64,000 nt of DNA from positions 682,001 through 746,000 of the forward strand of contig NZ_OY729424.1 in assembly GCF_963422335.1 (NCBI RefSeq). The letters are read 5' to 3'. Positions within the stretch are counted from its first letter, which is position 1. Every line of letters starts with the position of its first letter. Both the position numbers and the translations under genes were made by a program. Positions 19,398 through 27,588 of this stretch are shown piece after piece. The notes under the pieces were generated by a model that had not been told where the DNA came from, did not search any database, and worked only from the letters and a program-made list of their open reading frames with translations. The DNA is from an uncultured Roseateles sp. GTDB lineage: Bacteria > Pseudomonadota > Gammaproteobacteria > Burkholderiales > Burkholderiaceae_C.

Positions 19398-19959
19398 TTT
19401 CATCGCCCTGCTCAGCGCGGGTCAGATCGCGCCACGCGACTGCATCCAGCCAGTGGCAGCCGCGCGCCTCACGATGGAGCCGCAACGGGCCGAGCATGCC
19501 GAGGCGATGTTCGAGGTCCTCAGCGACCCGGCCCTGTATGAATACGAAAACGCGCCGCCGGCCTCGCTGGATGCGCTGCGCGAGCGCTACCGCCAACTCG
19601 AGTCCCGCGTCTCGCCCAATGGCGCCGAGCTGTGGCTCAACTGGATCTTGCGCTTGGCCGGCGGCACGCCTATCGGCTATGTGCAGGCCACCTTGCGGCC
19701 GCAGGGCCGCGCCGCCATCGCCTACGAGCTGGGCAGCGCCTGGTGGGGCCAAGGCCTGGCCAGCGAGGCCGTGCAGGCGATGGTGGACGAGCTGGCGCAG
19801 CACTACCAGGTGCACCATCTGTTCGCCGTGCACAAGCAGCAGAATCAGCGCTCGCACCGGCTGCTGCTGCGCCTGGCCTTCACCCCCTGTTCGGCCGAAG
19901 AACATGCGCAGCGTGGGGTTGACGCCGATGAATTGCTGATGCAAAAACAGCTGCCCTGA
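19387..19959 (+). CDS. GNAT family N-acetyltransferase (RimJ/RimL-like)
   Basis: 190 residues, starting MGVDFIALLSAG inside the end of the previous gene. A later start near the RLTMEPQRAEHAEAMFEVL segment, where the GNAT domain begins, is possible. The RimJ/L-like pattern continues with AYELGSAWWGQGLASEAVQAMV and ends with a poorly conserved acetyl-CoA tail. Probably an N-acetyltransferase of small molecules or proteins; substrate unknown. Confidence 0.82.
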   Translation: MGVDFIALLSAGQIAPRDCIQPVAAARLTMEPQRAEHAEAMFEVLSDPALYEYENAPPASLDALRERYRQLESRVSPNGAELWLNWILRLAGGTPIGYVQATLRPQGRAAIAYELGSAWWGQGLASEAVQAMVDELAQHYQVHHLFAVHKQQNQRSHRLLLRLAFTPCSAEEHAQRGVDADELLMQKQLP

Positions 19960-19971
19960 CAGGAGCCCGCC

Positions 19972-20268
19972 ATGCCCGATATTCGCTACGTCGTCATGCA
20001 CCACCCCGGCCCGCGCTGGCAGGCCGGCGTCCCGCTGTTCGAGCAGCAGGGCTTGCAGGCCCATGTTGAGCACTACCGGCAGTTGCTGGCCCAGGGCAAG
20101 CTGGCACTGGGCGGGCCGTTTCTCGATGCGGCGGCCGGCGGCATGATGGTGCCGACCGCAGGGCTGGACGAGGCCGAGATCCGAGCCTTTGCCGAGGCCG
20201 ATCCGGCCGTCGTCTCGGGCCTGCTGACGTTCGAGCTGAGGCAGTGGATGGTGGGCATGCGGGCATGA
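19972..20268 (+). CDS. YCII-related protein
   Basis: 98 residues with the YCII fold signature: YVVMHHPGPRWQAG, then HVEHYRQLLAQGKLALGGPF and a final FELRQWMVGM. YciI-like proteins have a ferredoxin-like alpha/beta fold with a putative His/Asp active site and mostly unknown roles. CAGGAG precedes the ATG by eight bases. Confidence 0.83.
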   Translation: MPDIRYVVMHHPGPRWQAGVPLFEQQGLQAHVEHYRQLLAQGKLALGGPFLDAAAGGMMVPTAGLDEAEIRAFAEADPAVVSGLLTFELRQWMVGMRA

Positions 20269-20354
20269 GCGAAGCGCCACCAGCTGGTGCTGGGCGAGAA
20301 GCCGCGGCCGCACGATGTGGCCGTGCACACCAACCTCAAAGGAAGCCACAGCTC

Positions 20355-20840
20355 ATGCCTCTGACCCGCCTTATTGCGCTTGTCGCCCTGAGCTCGGCGC
20401 TGTCCCTGCCCACCCAGGCCCAGCTGCCGGTGCAGGCCAACCCCGACCACGCCGCCCTGCTGGCCAGCCCCGATGCCCGGCTGGCCGCCAACAAGCGCCT
20501 GGTCTATGACTTCTGGCGCGAGGTGTTCGAGGGCGGCCATATGGAGCTGGTCGACAAGTATCTGGCCGAGGGTTATATCCAGCACAACCCCACCGTGCCC
20601 ACCGGCCGCGCCGGCTTTGTTGCCGTGTTCTCGCAGTTCGCCAAGCCCAAGCCGATACAGGACAAGGTGCGCGCGCCGCTGGTGGCCATCATCGCCGAGG
20701 GCGATCTGGTCGTGCTGTCATTCGCGCGCACCGGCACCGACCCCAAGGACCCGCAGAAGAAATACAGCACGACCTGGTTCGATATGTTCCGCATCGAGGG
20801 CGGCAAGATCGCGGAGCACTGGGATCCGGCGACGCCTTGA
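20355..20840 (+). CDS. Secreted NTF2-like/SnoaL-type protein
   Basis: 161 residues from the ATG at 20355, where a signal peptide (MPLTRLIALVALSSALSLPTQAQ) begins; the longer upstream frame lacks such features. The mature part carries the SnoaL-type pattern VYDFWREVFEGGHMELVDKYLAEGYIQHNPTVPTG and ends with MFRIEGGKIAEHWD. Such periplasmic members are often annotated as predicted SnoaL-like aldol-condensation enzymes; substrate unknown. Confidence 0.8.
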   Translation: MPLTRLIALVALSSALSLPTQAQLPVQANPDHAALLASPDARLAANKRLVYDFWREVFEGGHMELVDKYLAEGYIQHNPTVPTGRAGFVAVFSQFAKPKPIQDKVRAPLVAIIAEGDLVVLSFARTGTDPKDPQKKYSTTWFDMFRIEGGKIAEHWDPATP

Positions 20841-20855
20841 GATGGCCCACCGCCC

Positions 20856-21224
20856 ATGCTCCCGCTCGCGCTCGTCCTGCTCATCACCACCGGCCTGGCC
20901 CACTCCTACCTGGGCGAACGCTACCTGCTGATGCGGCTCTTCAAGCGCCAGGATTTGCCGAAGCTGCTCGGCAGCACCGCGTTCACCATCGGCACGCTGC
21001 GTTTTGTCTGGCACCTGACGACCGTGGCCTGGTGGGGGCTGGCCTACCTGGTGTACTTCGCCTGGAGCGGCACGGTAGGCAAGGATCAGGTGCTCGCCGT
21101 CATCGGCGTCACCTCGCTGGTGTCGGCCGCGTTCCCGCTGTACTTCACGCGCGGCAGGCATTTGTCGTGGATTGTCTTTCTGCTGATTGGGGTTTTGGCG
21201 CTCGCGTCGAGGGTTGGCCCGTGA
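20856..21224 (+). CDS. Four-span inner-membrane protein
   Basis: 122 residues with four hydrophobic segments (about 1-22, 42-68, 77-95, 100-119), a conserved-looking LAHSYLGERYLLMRLF at the start and RFVWHLTTVAWWG in the second segment. The His-rich pattern resembles membrane proteins of unknown function common in proteobacteria. It follows the SnoaL-type gene by 15 bases and precedes a GNAT gene. Confidence 0.72.
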   Translation: MLPLALVLLITTGLAHSYLGERYLLMRLFKRQDLPKLLGSTAFTIGTLRFVWHLTTVAWWGLAYLVYFAWSGTVGKDQVLAVIGVTSLVSAAFPLYFTRGRHLSWIVFLLIGVLALASRVGP

Positions 21225-21242
21225 GACGTTTTTTTGTAATCG

Positions 21243-21773
21243 ATGCAATTCACTGACCTGCCCATCAGCAGCCATCCGCGGGTCGCGCTGCGTCCGCTGA
21301 CAAGCGAAGACCTGCCCGCCTGGTACGCCTATCTGTCGCAGCCACTGGTGTATGAGCACACCAGCTGGAATGTGCAGTCGGCCGACGACTTGCAGTCCTA
21401 TGTCGGGATTGACCCTGCCGCAACGGCGCCGCTGCGCTTGGCGATTGCCCCGCGCAGCAGCGACCAGCTGATCGGCACGGCTGGATTCCACACGGTATCG
21501 CCGCTGAACCGCAGCGCCGAAATCGCCTACGATCTGGCGCCTGGGCATTGGGGTCAGGGCATTGCCACTACGGTGTGCCACACGCTGGTGGACTGGGCCT
21601 TTGGCCACCTCGGCCTGCTCAGGGTGCAAGCCACCTGCCTGGAATCGAATGAGCGGTCGAGCCGGGTACTGGAGACCTGCGGCTTCCAGCGCGAAGGGAT
21701 GCTGCGCAGCTATCGCATGGTGCGGGGCACACCGGGCAATTTCTGGATGTTTTCAAGGATCACTGCGCCATGA
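21243..21773 (+). CDS. GNAT family N-acetyltransferase (RimJ/RimL type)
   Basis: 176 residues. It begins with a RimJ-like strand (RVALRPLTSEDLPAWYAYLS), carries the acetyl-CoA motif EIAYDLAPGHWGQGIATTVCH and ends with the typical LRVQATCLESNERSSRVLETCGFQREG. The stop overlaps the next gene by four bases (ATGA), implying coupling. Possible roles include ribosomal-protein or antibiotic N-acetylation; not determinable. Confidence 0.88.
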   Translation: MQFTDLPISSHPRVALRPLTSEDLPAWYAYLSQPLVYEHTSWNVQSADDLQSYVGIDPAATAPLRLAIAPRSSDQLIGTAGFHTVSPLNRSAEIAYDLAPGHWGQGIATTVCHTLVDWAFGHLGLLRVQATCLESNERSSRVLETCGFQREGMLRSYRMVRGTPGNFWMFSRITAP

Positions 21774-22393
21774 CCGACAGCACCCACCCCCACCTGATAC
21801 AGACGCTGGCCCAGCTCGAAGCGCTGTTCGGCAGCGTCGGCGAGGCTTCGATGAAGAAGGAGGTGGCCTATCTGCACCCCAGCTATGCAGCGCTGATCAA
21901 GGCCTCGCCCTTTGCCACGCTGGCCACGGCCGGCCCGGAGGGGTTGGATGCCTCGCCGCGCGGCGATCCGCCGGGTTTTGTGCAGGTGCTCGATGAGAAG
22001 ACCCTGCTGCTGCCCGAGCGCCGCGGCAACAACCGCATCGACAGCCTGCGCAACATCATGGCCGACCCGCGCGTGGCCCTGCTGTTCCTGATACCCGGCA
22101 TCGGCGAGACGCTGCGCGTCAACGGCCGGGCCCGCATCAGCGTCGCGCCGGAGCTGCTGGAGCGCTGCGCGATGGCGGGCAAGCTGCCGCAGTGCGTGAT
22201 CGTGATCGATATCGAGCGCGTGTTCTTCCAGTGCGCCCGGGCGATCCAGCGCTCCCGGCTGTGGGACACCGGGGATGCGAAGCCCGAGGTGCCCAGCGCC
22301 GGCGCGATCCTGGAAGCGTTGACCGACTCCTCGATCAACGGCGCAGAGTACGACCGCGAGGCGCCAGCCCGGCAGGCCAGGACACTGTACTGA
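21770..22393 (+). CDS. Pyridoxamine 5'-phosphate oxidase-like FMN-binding protein
   Basis: 207 residues. The split-barrel flavin-binding pattern is visible: PFATLATAGPEGLDASPRGD near residue 45, LLLPERRGNNRIDSLRNI, then PRVALLFLIPGIGETLRVNGRARI. This matches the MSMEG_1061-type branch of the PPOX superfamily rather than PdxH. It probably uses FMN for reduction of an unidentified compound. It converges with the anti-sigma gene, with only ten bases between stops. Confidence 0.87.
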   Translation: MTDSTHPHLIQTLAQLEALFGSVGEASMKKEVAYLHPSYAALIKASPFATLATAGPEGLDASPRGDPPGFVQVLDEKTLLLPERRGNNRIDSLRNIMADPRVALLFLIPGIGETLRVNGRARISVAPELLERCAMAGKLPQCVIVIDIERVFFQCARAIQRSRLWDTGDAKPEVPSAGAILEALTDSSINGAEYDREAPARQARTLY

Positions 22394-22403
22394 GCCAGCC
22401 CGC

Positions 22404-23111
22404 TCAGATGCCGATCTTGCCGACGTAGAGCACCGGCCCGGTCGGTGCGCCGGTGGTGGAGCCGCCGGACGGCTCAAGGCTCACCGCCAGCGCCGCCGTA
22501 CCGACCGGTACCCGGCTCTTCTGCACCAGCGAGGCGCCCTGAGCGGCGATCAGGCCCAGCGAGCGCGGGGCGCCCTGGGGCGGCACGGCCCACAGCTCCA
22601 GCGCGCGGTCGGCCTCCAGGCTGACCGGCTGCAGCGCACGGGTGACCACGGCGCGGCCATCGGGGCTGATGCTGGCAACGAAGCGGGCGTTCATCACACC
22701 ACCGGCCGCGGCTTGTGTCGATTCCTGGGTCGACTCCAGCACCACCACGATGGGCGGTTGCACCGGTTCCGGCACGGCCAGCAGCACGGCCAGGCCGACG
22801 ACGGCCGCGGTGCTCAGGCCCGACAGCGCGCGCCAGAAGCTCACGCCCTGCCACCAGCGCTGCACGGCCGGGGCGGGATTCAGATGGCCCAGCTGCTGCT
22901 GGATGCGCTGCCAGACCACCGGCGGCGGCGTGACCGGCGGTACGCTGGTGCTCAAGGGCATCAGCCTGGCCTGCCAGCTGTGCAGCGCATGGCGCAGCGC
23001 CGGATGGGCCGGCAGCAAGGCCTCATAGCGACGGCGGGCCGGGCCGCGAAGGGTACCGGCGGCATAGGCGGCGGCCAGGCGGTCGGCGAGTGGGGGGCGG
23101 CTGTAATCCAT
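22404..23111 (-). CDS. Anti-sigma factor (RskA-like), single-span
   Basis: 235 residues. A cytoplasmic N-terminal zone (DRLAAAYAAGTLRGPARRRYEALL) resembles the anti-sigma domain without a zinc-finger HxxxC motif. A single transmembrane segment lies near residues 90-112 and a periplasmic RskA-type domain follows, with ALELWAVPPQGAPRSLGLI. It follows the ECF sigma gene by two bases, the classic arrangement where the membrane protein holds the sigma factor until a signal releases it. Confidence 0.87.
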   Translation of the reverse strand: MDYSRPPLADRLAAAYAAGTLRGPARRRYEALLPAHPALRHALHSWQARLMPLSTSVPPVTPPPVVWQRIQQQLGHLNPAPAVQRWWQGVSFWRALSGLSTAAVVGLAVLLAVPEPVQPPIVVVLESTQESTQAAAGGVMNARFVASISPDGRAVVTRALQPVSLEADRALELWAVPPQGAPRSLGLIAAQGASLVQKSRVPVGTAALAVSLEPSGGSTTGAPTGPVLYVGKIGI

Positions 23112-23113
23112 GT

Positions 23114-23761
23114 TCAGGCCTGACCTGCAGGCGAGCCCGCGTTGACATCACGCAGCTGCGCATGTTCCAGACAATTCTTCAGCGACAGCAGCGCGCGCCG
23201 CACCCAGCTCTTCACCGTGCCCAGCGGCTGGGCCATTTTTTCGGCCACCTCGGCATGGCTGAGGCCATCGTAAAAAGCCAGGGCCAGGCTTTGCTTTTGC
23301 ATCGCGTTCAGATCCTGCATGCAGTGGTTCAGTGCCCTGGCCTCGGTGGCGCGGCTCAGCAGTTCCAGCGGCCCGGGCGCCTCGTCGGCGGCCAGATCGA
23401 CGGCATCGGGAGCGTCGTCGTCATCGTCGCTGCGCCGGCTGACCTGGACCTGAGGCTGGGTCTGCTGGCGGCGCAGACTGTCGATGGCGGCGTTGCGCGC
23501 CACGCTGGTCAGCCAGGTCAGCGGCTGGCTCTGGGCGGCATCGAAACCAGCGGCGGAGCGCCAGACCTTGACGAAGACCTCTTGCAGAATGTCCTCGGCC
23601 GCGGCCTGGTCGCGCTGAATGCGCAGCACCACGCCGAACAGCCTGGCGCTGCTGCGCTCGTAGAGCCTGGCAAACGCCTCGCGGTCACCGAGGCCGACGC
23701 GGGCCAGCAGCTGCGACAGCTCTTTGCTGCTTTGTGACCAGTCTTGGGCAGGCAGGGGCAT
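23114..23761 (-). CDS. ECF-type RNA polymerase sigma factor (SigK/RpoE-like)
   Basis: 215 residues. Region 2 is seen in FARLYERSSARLFGVVLRI and AAAEDILQEVFVKVWRSA; region 4 in ALAFYDGLSHAEVAEKMAQPLGTVKSWVRRAL. The linker between them is unusually long and acidic, with five Asp in a row around residue 117. The partner anti-sigma is the next gene. A candidate promoter, TGCATCC-16-CGTACA, lies 27-57 bases upstream of the start and may be autoregulated. Confidence 0.9.
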   Translation of the reverse strand: MPLPAQDWSQSSKELSQLLARVGLGDREAFARLYERSSARLFGVVLRIQRDQAAAEDILQEVFVKVWRSAAGFDAAQSQPLTWLTSVARNAAIDSLRRQQTQPQVQVSRRSDDDDDAPDAVDLAADEAPGPLELLSRATEARALNHCMQDLNAMQKQSLALAFYDGLSHAEVAEKMAQPLGTVKSWVRRALLSLKNCLEHAQLRDVNAGSPAGQA

Positions 23762-23787
23762 GATGGGTTCCAGAAGGGCTGAACGAA

Positions 23788-23818
23788 CTTGTACGCGATC
23801 TGCGACGTTTTGGATGCA
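23788..23818 (-). promoter_or_regulatory. Candidate ECF-sigma-type promoter of the sigma/anti-sigma pair
   Basis: On the minus strand TGCATCC (23818-23812) and CGTACAAG (23795-23788) are separated by 16 bases. This resembles the two-box promoters of RpoE/SigK-like ECF factors, which often control their own genes. By-eye assignment only. Confidence 0.35.
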
Positions 23819-23905
23819 GCGCTACGGGCAAACCCCGCCCGGGCAAGCCTCGGGGTCCGCCCCCCAGCCGCTAGACTGCCGGCAATCCCCCCGAGAAAAG
23901 CACCC

Positions 23906-24892
23906 ATGCATGCCTTCCTGCCTTTGCTGTTGATCGCGCTGCTCGGCCCGGCCCATGCCGCCGAGCCACCGGTGGTGCTGGAGAACTCGCTGGGCATGAA
24001 GTTCGTGCGCATCCCGGCGGGCGAGTTCGTGATGGGCAGCGTCGAGTCGCCCGAGCAGCTGGCCAAGGCCTATCCGCAGTACGAGCCCGAGCGCTTCACC
24101 CAGCTCGGTGATGAGGGGCCCCTCCATCGGGTGCGCATCACCAAGCCCTTCTACCTGGGCCAGCACGAGGTGACGGTGGGGCAGTTCCGGCGCTTTCTGG
24201 CCGCCTCGGGCTATGTGCCCGAGTCGATTGCCGATGGCACCGGCGGCTATGGCTACAACCCGGCCTATGACCCCGCCACGTCGAAACGCGGCGACGCCTT
24301 CGAGGGCCGCGACCCCAAATACTCCTGGCAAAACCCCGGTTTTGCCCAGACCGACCAGCACCCGGTGCTGAACGTGACCTGGAACGACGCCGTGGCCATG
24401 GCCGCCTGGCTCAGCAAGACCGAGGGCAAGACCTACCGCCTGCCCACCGAGGCCGAGTGGGAATACGCCTGCCGCGCCGGCACGCGCACCCGCTATGCCA
24501 GCGGCGACGACCCGCAGTCGTTGCTGCGCATGGCCAACATCTTCGATGCCGACTCGAAGCAGAACTGGCCCAAATGGCAGCAATTTGCACTCAAGGGCTC
24601 TGATGGCTATGCCTTCACCGCACCGGTGGGCAGCTTTGCGCCGAATGCCTGGGGCCTGTACGACATGCACGGCAATGCCTGGGAATGGGTGGCCGACTGG
24701 CATGGCGACGACTACTACGCCAAGTCGCCGGTGGACGACCCGCAGGGCCCGGCCGATGGCGATGTGCGCGTGCGCCGCGGCGGCTCCTGGCACACCTGGG
24801 CCTTCTACGCCCGCTCGTCCTACCGCAACTGGAACAGCGCGGTGACCCGCTACACCCTGGTCGGCATGCGGCTGCTGCGGGAAGCCGACTGA
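23906..24892 (+). CDS. Secreted SUMF1/FGE-fold protein without catalytic cysteines
   Basis: 328 residues from the ATG at 23906: signal peptide MHAFLPLLLIALLGPAHAA, then a full SUMF1 (formylglycine-generating enzyme) domain. Recognisable motifs are LGMKFVRIPAGEFVMGS, YLGQHEVTVGQFRRFL, YRLPTEAEWEYACRAG and GNAWEWVADW. True FGEs carry two copper-binding active-site cysteines near the C-terminal RGGS motif; here that region reads RRGGSWHTWAFYARSS with none. It is therefore probably not a sulfatase activator but a related fold (compare EgtB, PvdO or SUMF1-type binding proteins). It faces the ECF sigma gene and ends 111 bases before metN. Confidence 0.85.
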   Translation: MHAFLPLLLIALLGPAHAAEPPVVLENSLGMKFVRIPAGEFVMGSVESPEQLAKAYPQYEPERFTQLGDEGPLHRVRITKPFYLGQHEVTVGQFRRFLAASGYVPESIADGTGGYGYNPAYDPATSKRGDAFEGRDPKYSWQNPGFAQTDQHPVLNVTWNDAVAMAAWLSKTEGKTYRLPTEAEWEYACRAGTRTRYASGDDPQSLLRMANIFDADSKQNWPKWQQFALKGSDGYAFTAPVGSFAPNAWGLYDMHGNAWEWVADWHGDDYYAKSPVDDPQGPADGDVRVRRGGSWHTWAFYARSSYRNWNSAVTRYTLVGMRLLREAD

Positions 24893-25003
24893 CGATCCGA
24901 ATATTCGGGTTATTACCTAATTACGAATCAGGCTTTCCCTTTTCGGGAGGGCTTGGATAGATTCGCGGCTCTTGAAAATATTCGGCCGTGCGCTCTGTTC
25001 CCC
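24893..25003 (+). promoter_or_regulatory. Promoter/operator region of the second metNIQ operon
   Basis: AT-rich compared with its surroundings. A perfect 10-bp palindrome CGAATATTCG lies at 24898-24907. The word AATATTCGG occurs at 24900-24908 and again at 24977-24985 in direct orientation. A TTATTACCTAATTACGAAT stretch (24911-24929) resembles the candidate sulfur-control sequences before cysT and the SfnB-type operon. No classical SAM riboswitch architecture is apparent. Confidence 0.4.
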
Positions 25004-26068
25004 GTGATTCGTATCAGCAAAGTCAGCAAAACATTCCAGATCAACGGTGAACCGCGGGCGGCGCTGGACAACATCAGCCTGGACATCCGCGCCGGCGAGG
25101 TCTTCGGCATCATCGGCCGCTCGGGCGCCGGCAAGAGCACCCTGGTGCGCACCCTGAACCTGCTGGAGCGGCCCAGCAGCGGCCAGATCGTCGTCGCCGG
25201 GCAGGACATCACCGCGCTGAACGCAGGCGAATTGCAGCGCTTCCGCCGCCGCGTCGGCATGGTGTTTCAGCACTTCAATCTGCTGCAGGCAAAGACGGTG
25301 GCCGAGAACATACGCTTCCCGCTGAAGCTGGGCGGCACGCTGAGCGCCGCACAGATGGACGCGCGGGTCGAGGAGCTGCTGCAGCTGGTGGGCCTGGCCG
25401 AGCAGCGCCACCAGTACCCGGCCCAGCTGTCGGGCGGGCAGAAGCAGCGCGTCGGCATTGCCCGCGCGCTGGCCAATCAGCCCGATGTGCTGCTGTGCGA
25501 CGAGGCCACCTCGGCGCTGGACCCCGAGACCACCCAGTCCATCCTGCGCCTGCTGCTGGACATCAACCGCCGGCTGAACCTGACCATCGTGCTGATCACC
25601 CACGAGATGGACGTGATTCGCGCCGTCTGCGACCGCGTGGCCATCCTCGAGCGCGGCCGGCTGGTCGAGACGGGCGAGGTGGCCGATGTGTTCCTGTTCC
25701 CGCAACACGCGGCGACCCGCGCGCTGCTGGCCGAGAGCCACCAGGCCGGCGCCACCGATCTGCAGACGCTGCGCGCCGAGCTCGGCGCCTCCACCCACGG
25801 ACCGCTGCTGCGGCTGAGCTTTCTCGACGAGGCAGCCACGCAGCCGCTGCTCAGCCAGCTGTCGCTGGAACTGAACCTGCAGCTGAATGTGCTGCAAGGC
25901 ACCATCGGCCGCATCAAGGGCCGGCCCTTCGGCCAGTTGGTGGTGGAGCTGCTGCACACCGAGCAGGACCTGACCCTGTTGCCCAGGCTGCTGAACGCAC
26001 TGCGTGGCCGCCGCATCCATTTCGAGGTGCTGGACGAAATGCAGCCGCTGCTGGAGGCCGCGGCATGA
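25004..26068 (+). CDS. metN: Methionine-type ABC transporter ATP-binding protein MetN (full length)
   Basis: 354 residues from a GTG at 25004, the position where family members start (IRISKVSKTF); the frame is open further upstream. It has Walker A GRSGAGKST, signature LSGGQKQRVGIARAL, Walker B VLLCDEATSALD and H-loop THEMDVIRAV. The last about 90 residues (LLRLSFLDEAATQPLL...) form the NIL/ACT-like regulatory domain, which in E. coli MetN binds methionine and inhibits transport. Note Ala in DEAT where the other copy has DEPT. It overlaps metI by ATGA. Confidence 0.93.
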   Translation: MIRISKVSKTFQINGEPRAALDNISLDIRAGEVFGIIGRSGAGKSTLVRTLNLLERPSSGQIVVAGQDITALNAGELQRFRRRVGMVFQHFNLLQAKTVAENIRFPLKLGGTLSAAQMDARVEELLQLVGLAEQRHQYPAQLSGGQKQRVGIARALANQPDVLLCDEATSALDPETTQSILRLLLDINRRLNLTIVLITHEMDVIRAVCDRVAILERGRLVETGEVADVFLFPQHAATRALLAESHQAGATDLQTLRAELGASTHGPLLRLSFLDEAATQPLLSQLSLELNLQLNVLQGTIGRIKGRPFGQLVVELLHTEQDLTLLPRLLNALRGRRIHFEVLDEMQPLLEAAA

Positions 26069-26727
26069 CGGGCCTCGACAACCTGAACTGGCCCGAGATC
26101 GGCGAGGCCACCTTGGACACGCTGAGCATGAGCGGCGTGTCGCTGGCCTTCACCGTGCTCCTGGGCCTGCCGCTGGGCGTGCTGCTGTTCCTCAGCGGCC
26201 GCGGCCAGCTGCTGGCCAACCGCCCGGTCTACGCGGTGCTGTCGCTGGTGGTCAATGTGCTGCGCTCGCTGCCCTTTGTGATCCTGCTGATCGTGATGCT
26301 GCCGCTGACCGTCTGGCTGGTCGGCACCTCGATAGGCGTGCCCGGCGCGATACCGCCGCTGGTGCTGGGCGCCACGCCCTTTTTCGCCCGGCTGGTGGAA
26401 AACACGCTGCGCGAGGTCGACAAGGGCGTGATCGAGGCCTGCCAGGCCATGGGCGCCAAGACGCACCAGATCATCTGGATGGGCCTGCTGCCCGAGGCGC
26501 TGCCGGGCCTGCTGGCGGCCGTCACGGTGACGGCCATCGCCCTGGTGTCGTATTCGGCCATGTCGGGTGCCATCGGCGGCGGCGGCCTCGGCGACCTGGC
26601 CATCCGCTACGGCTACCAGCGCTTCCAGACCGATGTGATGGCCGTCACCGTGCTGCTGCTGATCTTGCTGGTGCAGGCGATCCAGTTCGCCGGCGACCGA
26701 CTGGTGCTGCGCGTCGCGCGGCGCTGA
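26065..26727 (+). CDS. metI: ABC transporter permease MetI
   Basis: 220 residues with about five membrane spans. Signatures are EACQAMGAKTHQIIWMGLLPEA (coupling loop) and AIGGGGLGDLAIRYGYQRFQTD. The start ATGA overlaps the metN stop. Much longer in-frame sequence lies upstream but is only antisense shadow of metN. It forms the channel with MetN, a different pair from the operon at 8.5-10 kb. Confidence 0.93.
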   Translation: MTGLDNLNWPEIGEATLDTLSMSGVSLAFTVLLGLPLGVLLFLSGRGQLLANRPVYAVLSLVVNVLRSLPFVILLIVMLPLTVWLVGTSIGVPGAIPPLVLGATPFFARLVENTLREVDKGVIEACQAMGAKTHQIIWMGLLPEALPGLLAAVTVTAIALVSYSAMSGAIGGGGLGDLAIRYGYQRFQTDVMAVTVLLLILLVQAIQFAGDRLVLRVARR

Positions 26728-26778
26728 AACCCCTTCTCGTACCCCCGAGCCTTTAAAACTTTCCCACAAGGAACACCC

Positions 26779-27564
26779 ATGTCCAACAAGAAACTGTCCC
26801 TGCTGGCCGCCACGCTGCTGGCCTTCTCCACCCTGGCCGCCCAGGCCGAGAAGCTGAGCATTGCCGCCAGCCCGATCCCGCATGCCGAGATCCTGGAATT
26901 CGTCAAGCCCCGCCTGGCCAAGGAGGGCGTGGAGCTGGACGTCAAGGTGTTCGACGACTACATCCAGCCCAATGTGCAGGTCAGCGAGAAGCGGCTGGAC
27001 GGCAATTTCTTCCAGCACAAGCCCTACCTCGACGAATACAACCGGAACAAGGGCACGAACCTGGTGCTGCTGACGCCGGTGCACATCGAGCCCTTCGGCG
27101 CCTATTCGCGCAAGCACAAATCGGCCGCCGAGCTGCCGGTGGGCGCCACCGTTGCCGTGCCCAACAACCCGGCCAACACCGGCCGCGCGCTGCTGCTGCT
27201 GGCCGGCCAGGGCCTGATCACCTTGAAGGACCCGAGCAATATCCTGGCCACCGAGCGTGACATCGTCGCCAACCCGAAGAAGCTGAAAATCCGCCAACTC
27301 GACGCCGCCGCCCTGCCCCGCGTGCTCGACCAGGTGGACGTGGCCATCATCAACACCAACTACGCGCTGGAAGCCAAGCTGGTGCCGGCCCGCGACGCGA
27401 TCTTCTTCGAGACCGGCAAGTCCTACTATGCCAATGCCCTGGTCACCCGGCCGGACAACAAGGACGCGGCCGCGGTGAAGAAGCTGTCTGCCGCGCTGCA
27501 GTCGCCCGAGGTGAAGAAGTTCATCGAGGAGAAGTACAAGGGCGCGGTGGTGCCGGCGTTCTGA
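26779..27564 (+). CDS. metQ: MetQ/NlpA-family substrate-binding protein
   Basis: 261 residues. It has a signal peptide (MSNKKLSLLAATLLAFSTLAAQA) with no lipobox Cys, so probably a soluble periplasmic protein. EFVKPRLAKEGVELDVKVFDDYIQPNVQV and NTNYALEAKL are typical of MetQ. AAGGAA precedes the ATG. It closes the N-I-Q set. Methionine is the default ligand for this branch; the nearby thioredoxin-like gene could suggest a disulfide or oxidised sulfur compound instead, but this is unproven. Confidence 0.88.
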   Translation: MSNKKLSLLAATLLAFSTLAAQAEKLSIAASPIPHAEILEFVKPRLAKEGVELDVKVFDDYIQPNVQVSEKRLDGNFFQHKPYLDEYNRNKGTNLVLLTPVHIEPFGAYSRKHKSAAELPVGATVAVPNNPANTGRALLLLAGQGLITLKDPSNILATERDIVANPKKLKIRQLDAAALPRVLDQVDVAIINTNYALEAKLVPARDAIFFETGKSYYANALVTRPDNKDAAAVKKLSAALQSPEVKKFIEEKYKGAVVPAF

Positions 27565-27588
27565 TCGAACTTGAGGCATGCTTGCCCG

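Noticed and set aside
23906..24892. Sulfatase-activating formylglycine-generating enzyme
   Set aside because: The SUMF1 fold is present but the C-terminal catalytic cysteines are absent and no sulfatase gene is nearby.
24893..25003. SAM or other riboswitch before metNIQ
   Set aside because: Only a short palindrome and AT-rich words; no multi-helix conserved core could be drawn.
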